This document shows positions 36,681 to 47,743 of a DNA stretch of 64,000 nt, piece by piece (the stretch's first letter is position 1; the number at the start of each line of letters is the position of its first letter). Source of the DNA: Epiperipatus broadwayi (lineage: Eukaryota > Onychophora > Udeonychophora > Euonychophora > Peripatidae); assembly GCA_028023455.1 (NCBI GenBank), contig JAQFVV010000183.1:2329975-2393974 (forward strand), read 5' to 3'. The position numbers and the translations under genes are program-made. Under the pieces are notes generated by a model that searched no databases, was not told the origin of the DNA, and worked only from the letters and a program-made list of their open reading frames with translations.

Positions 36681-37786
36681 CACCTGGGTCTCATTTTACG
36701 CGATAGATAGGTTCCTCAGAAAACACACGCGCAAACAAAAATCGCGCAAAATTAGACGTAACTTACATTGAAAAGGGAAGGATGCGGTCTGTGATTTTTC
36801 AAAATTCGCGTAAAAGCAAAGCGTCAACGTAAAATTACTTTAAAATTCGTGCGCAAAAAAAATAAGAAAATATAATATGACTAATAAAAAAGTTCAAGTT
36901 TGAAAAAAATTGATACAAGACAAACTTTTTTTAACTATAATATGTAATTTTATTCAAAACAATATATTTTTATGCAAAATTTACAGTAATTTACATTTTT
37001 TTATACACGTTTTAATTATTATCGCTATTTGCCATTAAACAGGTTCATTTGCAAACTGATAAAAAAAAAAAAAACCAGATTCTTCTTATGTGATGTGATG
37101 TAGCTACTCCGTAAATGAAGTCAAGAATCTCTCAGCAATTATACCAAGAAAAACTTGTGTTAGCTACTTAATTTTACATTCCCCAGTCTAATTTTTTTAC
37201 ATATTCTGCTCCATCCCATTTCCACACATAATCTTTGTCAACTCTACAGCCTTTATATCATGTTGTGGTAATGGTTTTCTGGTGACAACGTATTAGTAAT
37301 TAATCTAACAACTAAAAATTAAATTCTTATTTTTGTCTTTAATTTTCAATTTTAATTGTGCCACTGCTATTACTCACCTTTTAAAAATAAACTTGCGGAC
37401 ACTAAATGATTAATAATTGATTAAGTTCTTTTTTAAAAAGCAAAAACAGAATGTGATTTAAAATGCAAAATTAACTCGCACAATGTTTGAACAAATTTAC
37501 ATTATAATCTTATAAAATTTAATGTGTGTATACATAAAATGTGGAAATCATGATTTTAATTTCATTATTGCATAAAATCTTACTATTATAAAGCACTGAA
37601 AATATTGAAATTACTAAGATGAAAGTCGAATTCCAATAATGTGCTATTACTTACAATATAACGTAAGTGCTCGAAATTTATTATATAAAGTAATAGCGCA
37701 TTATCGGAGTTTGACTTCCGGTGAAACACGAATCGCGTAACTTCAAAATCGTGTTAAATAAGTCCACGTAAAAAGAGACCCAGGTG
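36681..37786. mobile_element. DNA transposon with TIRs, non-autonomous
   Basis: The left end is cacctgggtctcattttacg. The right end, complemented, is cacctgggtctctttttacg, so the terminal inverted repeat is about 20 bp with two mismatches. Just inside both ends lie CpG-bearing words (cgcgtaaa, cgcgcaaaa, tcgcgtaa, cacgtaaa) repeated in both orientations. They are unusual in this AT-rich, CpG-poor window and look like transposase-binding subterminal repeats. The 1.1-kb interior is A/T-rich without coding. Flanks tacaatt and tacatatt could be a decayed target duplication. The superfamily is not assigned. Confidence 0.8.
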
Positions 37787-37799
37787 TACATATTGTAAA

Positions 37800-39535
37800 G
37801 GTATGATATGAGGAAGTAGGTATAAGGTATAAAGTTGATTTAAAAACACCTATCTCATATATATTTCAAAATGAAACACCTATGTGAGAAATCTATAATT
37901 TATAGGGCCCACAAGTTAGAGACTATTAATATTTATGGAATATGCTTGATGATAATAAAGCTTTATGCATATGTATGAAAATGTAACTCCGTCACTAATA
38001 CTATCACAGTCTGAAATTATTTAACTAGTAAATATTGCTAGCTCTTATAACTAAATTGACCATCGATAAATATATCTGGTAATGTGAATTGGTATTCAAT
38101 TGCTCCCATCTGAGTAATATAAAATGAAATAACTAAAGCTAGATTTTAATTTAATAGATAAATATTTTATTTACATTGGTAACTCGAATGTTGGTCATAA
38201 AATTTCATGTTAAAATATCAATAGCTTACTAGTAAGTGATGTTAAACAAGGTATTTAGCATGAATTAAAGGGAGGTACACACTTAGCTTACTTTGGCTGA
38301 TAATAATTTAATATTGAAGATTAAAACTTATTATGGTCTATGTTGGGATTAAATCTAATTAAGTTATCTTGGCAAGTATATCATTCAATAATTAATTATC
38401 CTTTTGTAGTTTAAGGCAGCTTCTTTGAATGGAATATGTAACTATGATTATTTACTCTATATAACACTATACATAAAATCATTCTTTAACATAATTCAAA
38501 TAAAACTAAAAGCAAAACATAAGACATTATTGAAGCACTTAGCATTTAAATATTCACTATACTGCGGAAAATGGTCAAATTGGTATAAGACTTTGTAGAT
38601 ATCCAAAATGAAATGATAATAGCTCTAAGAATTTAATTGTAATCCCTGGGATAATCCAATATAATCTATTCCTTACTATTTTTATATTTTAACTTCTTTA
38701 TGTATATGATAGATGGTTTATAATTAGGTAATCCACTTTCAATGGATATATAAATCTATCCAAGGGTAAATTTTAATAATCACTGATTACTGTGTTATCT
38801 AATGAGCTTGTAGTATCATAATTCCTTTTAATATCAGGTGTAAGTATTCAACTATTTACTATGTTATCCACAAGCATAATAATATAGATGTTAGAATTCC
38901 AACATGTGCATAATAAGTATGTTTCCAGTAGGATATAATAAACTAATACATCTGGTAGATGGTGATATGGTCTCATGATTAAAGTTAGGTATATTTGATT
39001 TTTTATATTTTAATCTCTTTCTCTAGTGGATGTTTCTTAGAGTAGTTGTATAAAATTAATTTGTTTTCCCGTATGAAATTGGCATTTTATTTTATTTATG
39101 ACTAACACTTTATTCCTAATATGTGTGGAATTATCTCATTTTATATGCTTATGTTCCAAATTCAAATGGCAATTTGAATGCATATTTTACTAAAAGCAAA
39201 AACAGTTTTATAACATGCTGGAAGTCATGGTTTTATTTGTTAATTGATTTTAATTTAAATCCATTGCTATTGCACCTCATGCAGTAACAAAAATTGTATG
39301 AAATTATGGCCACCTTGATAAAGAAGCTATAGCATTTATATTTGGAATAAAAAAGTTTGATCAATATTTATATTCACAATCTAGTAGGATTGTACTGATC
39401 ACAAGCCTTTTTATGATATTGTCAAAAAATAAACAACTGCCTAACCATCTAGGTCCATGTATCCTGCATCAAAATAATGTTATCAACATATGATTTTGAA
39501 CTATCTTAGTAAAAGGGAAGTTACAATTTATCCAA
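37800..39535. other. No feature recognised
   Basis: AT-rich sequence without open frames of note or repeat copies. Confidence 0.4.
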
Positions 39536-39859
39536 ACCACTTCAAACACTTTTTAGCAAAACTCTTTATTTGTACATATATACATACACCTACATTTTGA
39601 CTGTCCTGCAGTCTTCTTCAAAACTATGATATAATAAACAAAATACATAACTATATTAAAATAGTTAAGATTTTACTTCATTAACACTTAAATAAATTAA
39701 TATATATATGTGCTCTGCACACAGTTAATGAAGCTATTAATAAATTGTCAAAATTTATACTGCCAAGCGCTTTCGGGACAGTCTACAGTCCCATATTCAT
39801 GGAGTTATTCTGTTAATAACTGTAAAACTATGCAAATTTTATGCAAATTTATATGCAGA

Positions 39860-39995
39860 TGTTACATGGACCATTTACGAGATAGGGAATAGCAGGCCTC
39901 TCTTCTGTTGATTGCCGATGGGTCAGCCGCAATGAAGTAAGCTTCCCTAACTTTTCATTTGGTGTCGTTTGTTTCAGAGCAAACGACACTGGCTG
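39860..39995 (-). pseudogene. Mirrored PLE endonuclease C-terminus
   Basis: This is the reverse-complement twin of 40036-40171 in the left arm. It shows the same codons for the NDTKRKVREAYFIA and INRREA region with small differences (for example gtcgtttg against gtcattta at the centre side). Together the two show that the element consists of two 5'-truncated copies joined 5' to 5'. Confidence 0.6.
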
Positions 39996-40035
39996 TGGTA
40001 GGTAGAAAAGCTTCTGGACATGCTTCTCTACCTAC

Positions 40036-40171
40036 CACAGCGAGTGTCATTTGCTCTGAAATAAATGACACCAAACGAAAAGTTAGGGAAGCTTACTTCA
40101 TTGCGGCTGACCCATCGGCAATCAACAGAAGAGAGGCCTGCTATTCCCTATCTCGTAAATGGTCCACGTAA
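40036..40171 (+). pseudogene. PLE GIY-YIG endonuclease C-terminus
   Basis: The frame reads TTASVICSEINDTKRKVREA, then YFIAADPSAINRREACYSLS and RKW, and stops at 40171. In Penelope-like elements the GIY-YIG endonuclease ends with a block of the type (A)KV(I/L)xxExxxxKRxxxEAxxIxxxxxxINRxEgyxLSxxW, which this matches well. Only the last 45 codons or so remain. Upstream the frame crosses the palindrome centre into the inverted copy and has no meaning. The mirrored copy lies on the minus strand at about 39995-39860. Confidence 0.65.
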
Positions 40172-41194
40172 CATCTGCATATAAATTTACAGTTATTAAC
40201 AGAATAACTCGCCATGAATATGGGACTGTAGACTGTCCCGAAAGCGCTTGGCAGTAAAAATTTTGACAATTTATTAATAGCTTCATTAACTGTGCACAGA
40301 GCACATATATATAACTATATTTAAAAAAAAATGTAAACAATAAAAAACTAAAAACACTATAAAATATATGTAAAAAAAAACTAATAAAACTGAAATAAAT
40401 AATCCAACTTAAATAAAACAGTTAATATAAAATAAAATGTACAACATAAATAGAAAAAATATATAAATTATACATGTGTATTCCTAACTGTATATATATA
40501 TTCAAGGACAACTATTAATCTAAATATATTATCTATTTTATCATTATTAACAATCTTCTAATTATTTCTATTCTTCATAAACTTAAACTTTATGGTTATT
40601 AACTAATATTCTTTTAATTTTAAATCATGTAATATCTATTATTTCCTTACTTATTCATCTGTTAAAAATAATATTTTATATTTATTATTATTTTTTAATA
40701 TCTAAAACCTATAAACATTATAATCTTTGAATTTACCCAGTTCATTTTAATTTCTTAAAAAAACAAAAAAAATAATAATAAAATAATAATAATAAATATA
40801 AAATATATTTTTAACAGATGAATGAGTAAGAAAATAATAGATATTACATGATTTAAAATTAAAAGAATATTAGTTAATAACCATAAAGTTTAAGTTTATG
40901 AAGAATAGAAATAATTAGTAGATTGTTAATAATGATAAAATAGATAATATATTTAGATTAATAGTTGTCCTTGAATATATATATATGTATACAGTTAGGA
41001 ATACACATGTATAATTTATATTTGTTTTCTATTTATGTTGTACATTTTATTTTATATTAATTGTTTTATTTAAGTTTGATTATTTATTTCAGTTTTATTA
41101 ATTTTTTTAAAAATATATTTTATGTTGTTTTTAGTTTTTTATTGTTTACATTTTTGTTATATAGTTATGTATTTTGTTTTATTTTGTTCATTAT

Positions 41195-41245
41195 ATCATC
41201 TGAAGAAGACTGCATGACAGTCGAAACATAGGTGTATGTATATAT
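41195..41245 (+). ncRNA. Hammerhead-like core at a PLE terminus
   Basis: CTGAAGA (41200-41206) and GAAA (41223-41226) enclose a hairpin in which gactg pairs with cagtc around a 5-nt loop. After GAAA, an ACA/TGT stem III with loop TAGG is possible. Flanking cat/atg could form a short stem I. Type I hammerheads with very short stem III are known from PLEs. Stem I is weak and one extra A follows the core, so activity is doubtful. Confidence 0.4.
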
Positions 41246-41448
41246 GTACAAAAAAAGAATTTTGCTAAAAAGTGTTTGAAGTGTTTTGGATAAATTGTAT
41301 TTATAGGATATTACAGCAATATAAAGAAAAGTGTGATTTTGGTAATATTTATAAAAGGGATATTCTATTTTGTTTGCTAAATTACTATAATGGTCACATA
41401 TTCAATTCAATTTATTTGTCCATAACGTTGTCACAAATGCATGAATAA

Positions 41449-41566
41449 ATAATCAATCAAAATAAGATTGAAATAAACAACTAGATGAAAATCAGTTTGA
41501 TAAATATTATAATATAGTTATTAATAGTTGTTCATTTTAATTGTATTTTGATTGATTGTTTATTTT
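41449..41566. repeat. Inverted repeat, about 40-bp arms
   Basis: aatcaatcaaaataagattg on the left pairs with its complement at about 41535-41560 (ttttgattgattg). AT-rich, no coding. Confidence 0.55.
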
Positions 41567-42185
41567 TATTAATTTTGCATATGCTCTGTTGAGAATACTC
41601 TAGGAATAAAATCTCACATGAGTGTTGCTATAATTAATCATATGGATACATTTCATTTACAGACCTTAAACAGTAAAGCTGTAAGACAGCAAAATCCAAA
41701 AGACAACTAACACCAAATCCTCATAAAATGGATTCATGAAGAATGGCAATATTATAGACTGAAAATTCTGTTGTTTTTTTTAATTCTAGAATACCCAAGA
41801 ACAGCTATTAACATTGAAGAAATTCATTCAAATAAAAGACAGAGTGGTAATTATATCTCATGGTAGACAACAAATTTTAAAATGAATACACTACTAAGGC
41901 AGTGAGTGATCTATGCTCAAAAATTGATGAGGTTATTGAAAAATATCAGACATTGTTAGTTATAACTAAGCATAGTCCTGCCAAAGAAAAAAAAAAGCTT
42001 TATACTAACTATAGCTTATCACTTTTTATATTAGAACTTATGGCTGTCACTTTCAGGTGAGTCATGTTCAAAGCAGTTGTACTAACAGAAGCATACACGT
42101 TACAATTTTTTATACTGCCATTTCATCTTTGTACTGCATTGCTTGTTTATTCAATCTGTCTCTAGCCACAGAATAAGCACATATT

Positions 42186-42626
42186 GAGTATAAAAGAAGC
42201 TGGAATGTGTTAATAAGTTTTTGTGAAATATCAGTTCTCTCATTTATTGTAAATCATAATATTTAAAATGATCAAATCACTTTCCCAAGCATTGTTTTTT
42301 CAGCAATGCACTCTGTGACTAAATATGAAGTCGAGTATGAAAGAAGCTGGAATGTGGTAATAAGTTTTTGTGAAATATCAGTTCTCTCATTTATTGTAAA
42401 TCATAATATTTAAAATGATCAAATCATTTTCCCAAGCATTGTTTTTTCAGCAATGCACTCTGTGACTAAATATGAAGTCGAGTATGAAAGAAGCTGGAAT
42501 GTGGTAATAAGTTTTTGTGAAATATCAGTTCTCTCATTTGTTGTAAATCATAATATTTAAAATGATCAAATCACTTTCCCAAGTATTGTTTTTTCAGCAA
42601 TGCACTCTGTGACTAAATATGAAGTT
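42186..42626 (+). repeat. Three tandem copies of a 147-bp unit
   Basis: Units start at 42186, 42333 and 42480, each beginning gagtatgaaagaagctggaa (first copy gagtataaaag). They are almost identical, pointing to recent expansion. The last unit is followed by a complement of its end (cacagagggcgaagctgaaa, then tttggga against tcccaa, 42575-42675), so a hairpin closes the array. No coding. Confidence 0.9.
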
Positions 42627-42824
42627 TGAACTTCACAGAGGGCGAAGCTGAAAAAACATAACGTTTGGGAGGTTGATTTGAATATTTATTTTATATTTGA
42701 AATTTTAATTAGCAATATGCAGTTAGATATTTTCTTATAATATTTACATATTCTTGAAAAATATTATCTTCTTAATAACTGAAATACAGGCTTATTGTAT
42801 ACTATATCAATAAAATATATAGGG

Positions 42825-43475
42825 TATATGAGCACATACTTACACAAGACTCTCCACTCTATCTTATGACACTGATACACTTGAACACATATATGTCAAA
42901 AAGATAAATAATCACCAATATCCGTATTTCATGCTAAACCAGCAATCATCACTTGGTCCAGATTGTCATCTCTACACATATATGCAATAAGTGCTCAGAT
43001 ATATATTAACATAGCCAGTTTTCATACTTTCATGGACAGGCTTCAATTCACTCCACACTGCTATCTGCCCACCCCTCGTATATGTATTAAATGGATTATG
43101 TCCTATACATGAGGGGTCAGATTGACTTTAGGTCAACATGGGTGTGGCAAGAATCTCAGCTTTAGGGTGGCCTTTGAGCGTAATTGGATGGGTAGTTGAA
43201 GAGTAGTTGGAGTGTGGAGTGGATTGAAGCCTGTCCATTAAAGTATGAGGATTGGCTATTAATATATATTTGAGCACTTATAGTATATATATATATATAT
43301 GTAGAGATGATAATCTGGACCAATTGACGATTACTGGTATAGCATGAAATACATATATTGGTGATTATTTATCTTTTCGACATATGTGTTCAAGTGTATC
43401 AGGGTTATGAGATAGAGTGGAGAGTGGTAGATCGTGTGAAAGTCTGTGCTCACATACCCCATATATTCTCTTTTT
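42825..43475. mobile_element. Family B inverted dimer
   Basis: The minus copy (about 42825-43075) and the plus copy (about 43090-43475) are joined head to head. Mirrored parts include the tail (gagcacatacttacacaaga against its counterpart near 43440-43460), the hammerhead region, and a body phrase like atggacaggcttcaattcac. The plus copy extends further 5' (gggtcagattgactttaggt). Ribozyme cores: the minus copy reads GTGATGA with an intact TGCTG/TAGCA hairpin and GAAA; the plus copy reads TTGACGA with GAAA. Stem I complementarity (taatc/gatta, ccaa/ttgg) is preserved in both. Confidence 0.8.
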
Positions 43476-43780
43476 AAGAAAATTTATCCTATACATATCT
43501 AATATATATTTATCAAATTATTTAAAAGATATTAAAATTATGCCTCTTTTATAATTGAGCTTAATGCTTTATATATATTGTAAACATTATTTTATTTTTA
43601 TTCATTTATGCACTTTTGAATTTTGTTTATAATTCAATGCATTGAAAAGCTAATGGAAATAAGGGAAGTTTTAAATATTTTTTTCGCCAGATTTTTTTTT
43701 TTTTTTCCAAGTAATGTTTTTAGTCTAGATAAGGTAAAGTTGATTATTTTCACATCGCTTTACCGACGTAAGTTTTAACA

Positions 43781-43825
43781 ATGAACTTTATTAATCATCT
43801 GAAAGCATTTCTATGGGGAGAGAGA
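43781..43825 (+). other. Candidate first coding exon
   Basis: An ATG in a favourable context (taacaATGA) opens 15 codons (MNFINHLKAFLWGER) ending exactly at the donor gtaagt (43826), phase 0. Just upstream lies a small less-AT-rich patch with CpGs (cgctttaccgacgtaag, 43756-43772), as might be seen in a 5' leader. The protein is not recognised. Confidence 0.25.
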
Positions 43826-43829
43826 GTAA

Positions 43830-44950
43830 GTGTTATTTTTAAATTTGTTTACATTATACTATATATAAATATTATTTTTACTTTGTTTTACTCAAAAGAA
43901 AAATAAGATCTGAGGCATTATAAAGATTTTTTTTTTTTAATTTTATTATAAAAATTGTTGTTTAAAAAAATACCAGTTATATTTTCCCTTTTTTTTTACG
44001 TTAATTTTTAACATTTAAATGCAACTTAAATGATTTATTTAAAGTATAAGGTCATAAAAATGCTTTTTTTAATTACCATTTTTTCCTTTATTATCCTCTT
44101 CATCATTGCCATCTACATCTTTTTTAAAATATGTATACATTTTTGATAAGGGCATCTTGATGCAAGGTAGCGGATCCAGAGTTGGCTTGTAGCTTAATAT
44201 AACTCTCCATTAGTGACCAATAAATGAATATTTATCAATTCTTAACCAGAGGGTAAAAGAAGGATTAAAACCTAAGTAAACCTTTAACACTATAAAATCT
44301 TCCATAAGAAATGTCTTTTTCTTCATTGTTTATGAGAAACTACGCTATTTTTTAAAAAAGATTGGTCATTTCTCATTACAATTTATTATGAAGACTATCT
44401 ATCAAAGCTTGATATATAAATAATTTAATTGATCATTATATAAAATGATTTAATTAATAAATACATCAATATGTATTAGTCATTTTTCTTTCTAAAATAG
44501 TCCATTAATTCTAGTATATAATTAATTCTCATTTTTTAAAATAAATCTTTACTTCGAAAACAAATTTGTATTCTAGATCGATAGTATACTATTCTACACT
44601 CCCGTCTGCATTTTGACCATCTATGATTGTTTTTAAAATTATTTTTATTATATATTAATTTATCAAGTTATTTATATATTAATGAGGTTTATTATATATA
44701 GCTTGACAAATTAATAAATAATCGGAACAATAAAACTTGAAAATAACCGTAGGAGATAGTCAAAATATAGATAAGATATAGATTAAATGTAATATAGATA
44801 GAAATATGAAAATAAATTTGGTTCATAAATTGAAACAAAATTTATAAAAAAAAAATTAAGCACTATAATTCTATTTAATTAGTTAATCATATATATATTT
44901 AATTTTGGAATTGATCCACAAACATTTAGCCTTGACTCTGCCATTAACAT
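43830..44950. other. No feature recognised
   Basis: AT-rich. A less AT-rich patch at 44150-44210 has no identifiable function. Confidence 0.35.
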
Positions 44951-45009
44951 CACTATATTAAATTACTAAACATCACATGATCACTATCTCATACTAGCAT
45001 ATAATTGTT

Positions 45010-45118
45010 ATTAAACAATTCAAAACAAAACATCCTTCTGGCATTCATTGATTGCTCTTGTTAACACAAGATGGCATTACTATATGGAGAGTTTTGCTTT
45101 GTTTTGAATTGTTTTATA
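45010..45118. repeat. Small MITE-like inverted repeat
   Basis: taaacaattcaaaacaaaac (45013-45032) and its complement, gttttgctttgttttgaatt then gtttta (about 45090-45115), enclose about 55 bp. Neighbouring words (aaacatcacatgatca) recur at about 53720, so the element may be part of a larger repeat. Confidence 0.5.
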
Positions 45119-45349
45119 TTAAATTATGCAGGACATAAGGTTCAATCTTAATATCCTAAACACTTGAACCTTTTTTGGGGTTAAAATAATTCTTTATTAG
45201 TTGCTTCTAGATAATGTTGACTCTTGATAATTATACAATTCCTGATAATTACAGATTATTTTTTTATCTAAAATAATGTCAACTTCTTGGTTTGTCAGGT
45301 TTCTCTATGGCATATTCTTTGTTAAAACAATAATAATTTTTTTTTTCAC

Positions 45350-47255
45350 ATGTAATAGTGACACCTAGTGCAAGTAATCAATAGATGCTAGAAGGTTATG
45401 TGCAGCACAATTCCTGTCCAATTCAATATCACCAGACTAGTTTCTAGCTTATGACTTTCATCAATGAGAAACTTTGGATCTGGGAGCAATTTATCTAGAT
45501 CTTTGGATCTAATGCACCATCTCTCCAGCACCTATCTTATACAATTTTTTTTTAAATTATAAGACTATAAATCCAAACTGAAAACATACTGTTTTTAATC
45601 TAAACTAATCTGCACCTATAGTTAGACAGATCTGAAGCCAGTTTAGTATTTATATATTTTGATGGCTTTGGTTTTTTTTTAAAAAAAAACAGGTATCTTT
45701 ATCATTTGTCTAGGATTGATATCAATCCATTATAACATTGTCCAGTCATCTTTTTCTTTATGCTTACACAAGCTGTTACAGCAATAGAATTTTTTTCTTA
45801 TGCAGTGGTATAATATAGTGCAAGTTTAAAAATCAACATTATATGTATCACAATCAGTATTCAGGGCTTTCCAATACAATATTCTCTAGCTATAATTGAT
45901 TACTAGAGCAGTGGTCTTCAACCTTTTCACACCTGCGGACCAGTAAAAGTAAGGATAAGATTTCGCGGACCAGCAGAAGTTTACAGATAAATTTTTATTG
46001 GGGGGAGGGGGATGAGAAATATGTTGTCAACACTGAGACAAAAGATAGACACCAAAGTTACTTTTTGTTTGTTTTTATTTTTAAAAAAATGTAACAGAAA
46101 TTGGTTTTAAAAATAAAAGTTTTAGTATTTTAACAGTATACAAATAAAGCTTAAAAAAAATATTGCCTTATAGGCCAAAAAAAAGTGGGCGTATTTTTAA
46201 ACAAAAAAAAAAAGAAAACGAAAAAGTCAAAAGTTTTGATCTTACTATATTTTGGGGTGCTGGGGGTGTATTGAGAAATACTTTGCAAAAGTTAGAAACA
46301 GAACTTATTTTTTGGTTTTTATTTTTAAAAAAAGGTAATAAAAATTGATTTCCAAAATAAAAAATTAAAGCCAAAAAAAAAAAATAGCCTTATAGCCAAA
46401 AAACCCCATTAAAAATGAAATATTAAAAGAGAGAGTAGAAAAAATTTAAGAGATCAAAAAAAGTCATGTTACATTTTATTGTTTTAACAATGCTGACAAG
46501 CAGCCGTGATTGGCTATCAAAAGACAACTGGAGTTTGTGTAATAAAAAACTTTTTTCTACCCCCCCCCCCCCATAAACATCAGTGATAAATAGAAAAACA
46601 AATTAATTTATGTATGATTGATTAGATTTTGTGGTATTTTTGTTCTGTTTTTTTTTTTTTAATAAATGTGCTGAAAAAAAAAAATTGTTCATATTAATTA
46701 AAAATTTAAAATCTTATTATTTTGTTATTATAAGCTTTCTTGCAGTCTAGCTGCGGACCGACAGACAACTTCTGCGGCCTGGTACCGGGCTGCGCCTGGT
46801 GGTTGAAGACCACTGGAGCACACATCTGTTGGCATTATTGCACAGGAAAAAAATTGCTACTGCTTTAACAGATTGTGTAAACATAAAGGAAAAACTGATC
46901 AGATGATATAATAAAGGTGACTATGTTTAAGACACTAAATTATATCAATAGTGAACTGATTTCAGATCTGTGTGCTAGGTAGATAGATTAGTTTGGATCA
47001 AAAACATTAGTGTGCTTTCATTTATCTCATAGTCTTATAATTTAAAAAAAAAAAGGTATGGATGCTAGAGAGGTAGCGCATTAGATCCAGAAATACATGG
47101 GCGTTGCTTCATGATCCAAAGCTTCTCACCGATAAAAAGCTTTAATCTAGAAACTTGTCTGAAGATTGAATGGATAGGGATTGTGATGCTACCAACCTTG
47201 TAATATCTATTGATTACTAGAAATGGCATTACTGTATATAAAAAATTGCAACGGT
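45350..47255. repeat. Large inverted repeat with a hAT element in its middle
   Basis: The left arm (about 45350-45895) and the right arm (about 46825-47250) are diverged reverse complements. The right arm has gaggtagcgcattagatcca and gtctgaagattgaatgg, mirrored by tctaatgcaccatctctcc and the complement of the second phrase near 45420. The left arm has caagctgttacagcaatag, mirrored by attgctactgctttaacaga. The hAT element 45909-46815 occupies the loop. A further direct partial copy follows at 47225-47300. The repeat family is unknown. Confidence 0.65.
45909..46815. mobile_element. Non-autonomous hAT element
   Basis: It begins cagtggtcttcaacc and ends ggttgaagaccactg, a 15-bp perfect hAT-type terminal inverted repeat. 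The first 40 bp (ttttcacacctgcggaccag) are the complement of the right end of 26730-27259, so this is a relative inserted in the other orientation. At 907 bp it is longer than that copy. The extra interior holds A runs and an ORF pair with no domain. Target duplication is not clear: tactagag on the left, gagcacac on the right. Confidence 0.88.
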
Positions 47256-47295
47256 TTTAACAGCTTTGGTGAAAATGAAGAAAAACGTGATCATT

Positions 47296-47743
47296 TGTAT
47301 TTATATATTGGACTATTTCCATAATCTAATATTAAGTATTGAATATCTTTAAAAAAAATTTAACTTTATTTAAATATTCCAATTATATTCAACATGTTAA
47401 TATATGTACAATGTTTTGAGCCATATTATTTTTTTTCTTCAGGTGTTGCTGACCTGACCAGTGACAGTACTAGCATGGGAATTGAACCTGGACACTTAAA
47501 TTCTTGAATATTGAATTTTAAGGTAATACTCTAACCAACTGAGCCACTCTGTTACTATAAAATTCAATATTCAAGAATCCAAGGGTCCAGGTTTGATGGT
47601 ACCTCTTGAAATGTGCATATACTAATCTGTGTGTTATTACTAGAATTTAATATTATTAAAATATTTAAATAAAGTTAAATTTTTCTAAAAGATATTCAAT
47701 ACTTAATATTAGACGATGGAAATAGTCCAATATATAAATACAA
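47296..47743. mobile_element. Family A inverted dimer with tRNA-like module
   Basis: Mirrored outer tails (tatatattggactatttcc on the left, ggaaatagtccaatatata on the right) enclose two family A copies. On the minus strand the left copy reads gagtggctcagttggttaga (A box TGGCTCAGTTGG) and, farther on, ccaggttcaattccc (B box GGTTCAATTCC). Both are perfect consensus pol III boxes (about 47475-47555). Downstream comes caacacctgaagaa, a hammerhead-like start. The right copy has only the B-box part and tail. Confidence 0.75.
47475..47555 (-). promoter_or_regulatory. Internal pol III-type A and B boxes
   Basis: The A box TGGCTCAGTTGG and the B box GGTTCAATTCC sit in tRNA-like order and spacing within the family A unit. 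They could drive pol III transcription of the repeat. It is not a functional tRNA, because the acceptor and anticodon arms do not fold. Confidence 0.55.

Larger units (their letters stand above)
39658..40310. mobile_element. PLE-like inverted dimer nested in another palindrome
   Basis: The arms of about 300 bp run from ctctgcacacagttaatgaa (left, 39713) to its complement (ending near 40302), centred near 40015. The left arm has a 22-bp extra stretch (around 39826-39848). The element is flanked by ataactatatt (39647-39657 and 40311-40321), which matches an uninterrupted site in the mirrored arm and is therefore a convincing target duplication. The centre encodes the end of a PLE endonuclease on both strands. 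Confidence 0.8.
39540..41300. mobile_element. Outer palindrome, PLE-like inverted dimer
   Basis: Outer ends mirror each other: the left 39540-39657 (tgtacatatatacataca, gactgtcctgcagtcttctt) against the right 41165-41300 (gaagaagactgcatgacagt, tgtatgtatatatgtaca). The mirror then resumes inside, 40322-41160, centred near 40740. Between these the left arm is interrupted by a second element (39658-40310). The right end carries a hammerhead-like core (CTGAAGA, hairpin, GAAA at 41200-41226); the mirrored left core is mutated. The arrangement is two copies head to head with 3' ends outward, as in the coding PLE dimers at 60.5 and 61.4 kb. Confidence 0.75.

Noticed and set aside
42186-42626. CRISPR-like array
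   Set aside because: Three head-to-tail 147-bp units with no spacers, in a eukaryotic context.
46163-46374. Two opposed open frames
   Set aside because: They lie inside the non-coding interior of the hAT element and are driven by A and T runs.
47475-47555. True tRNA gene
   Set aside because: A and B boxes are good, but the acceptor and anticodon stems do not form, and the same module recurs in repeats.
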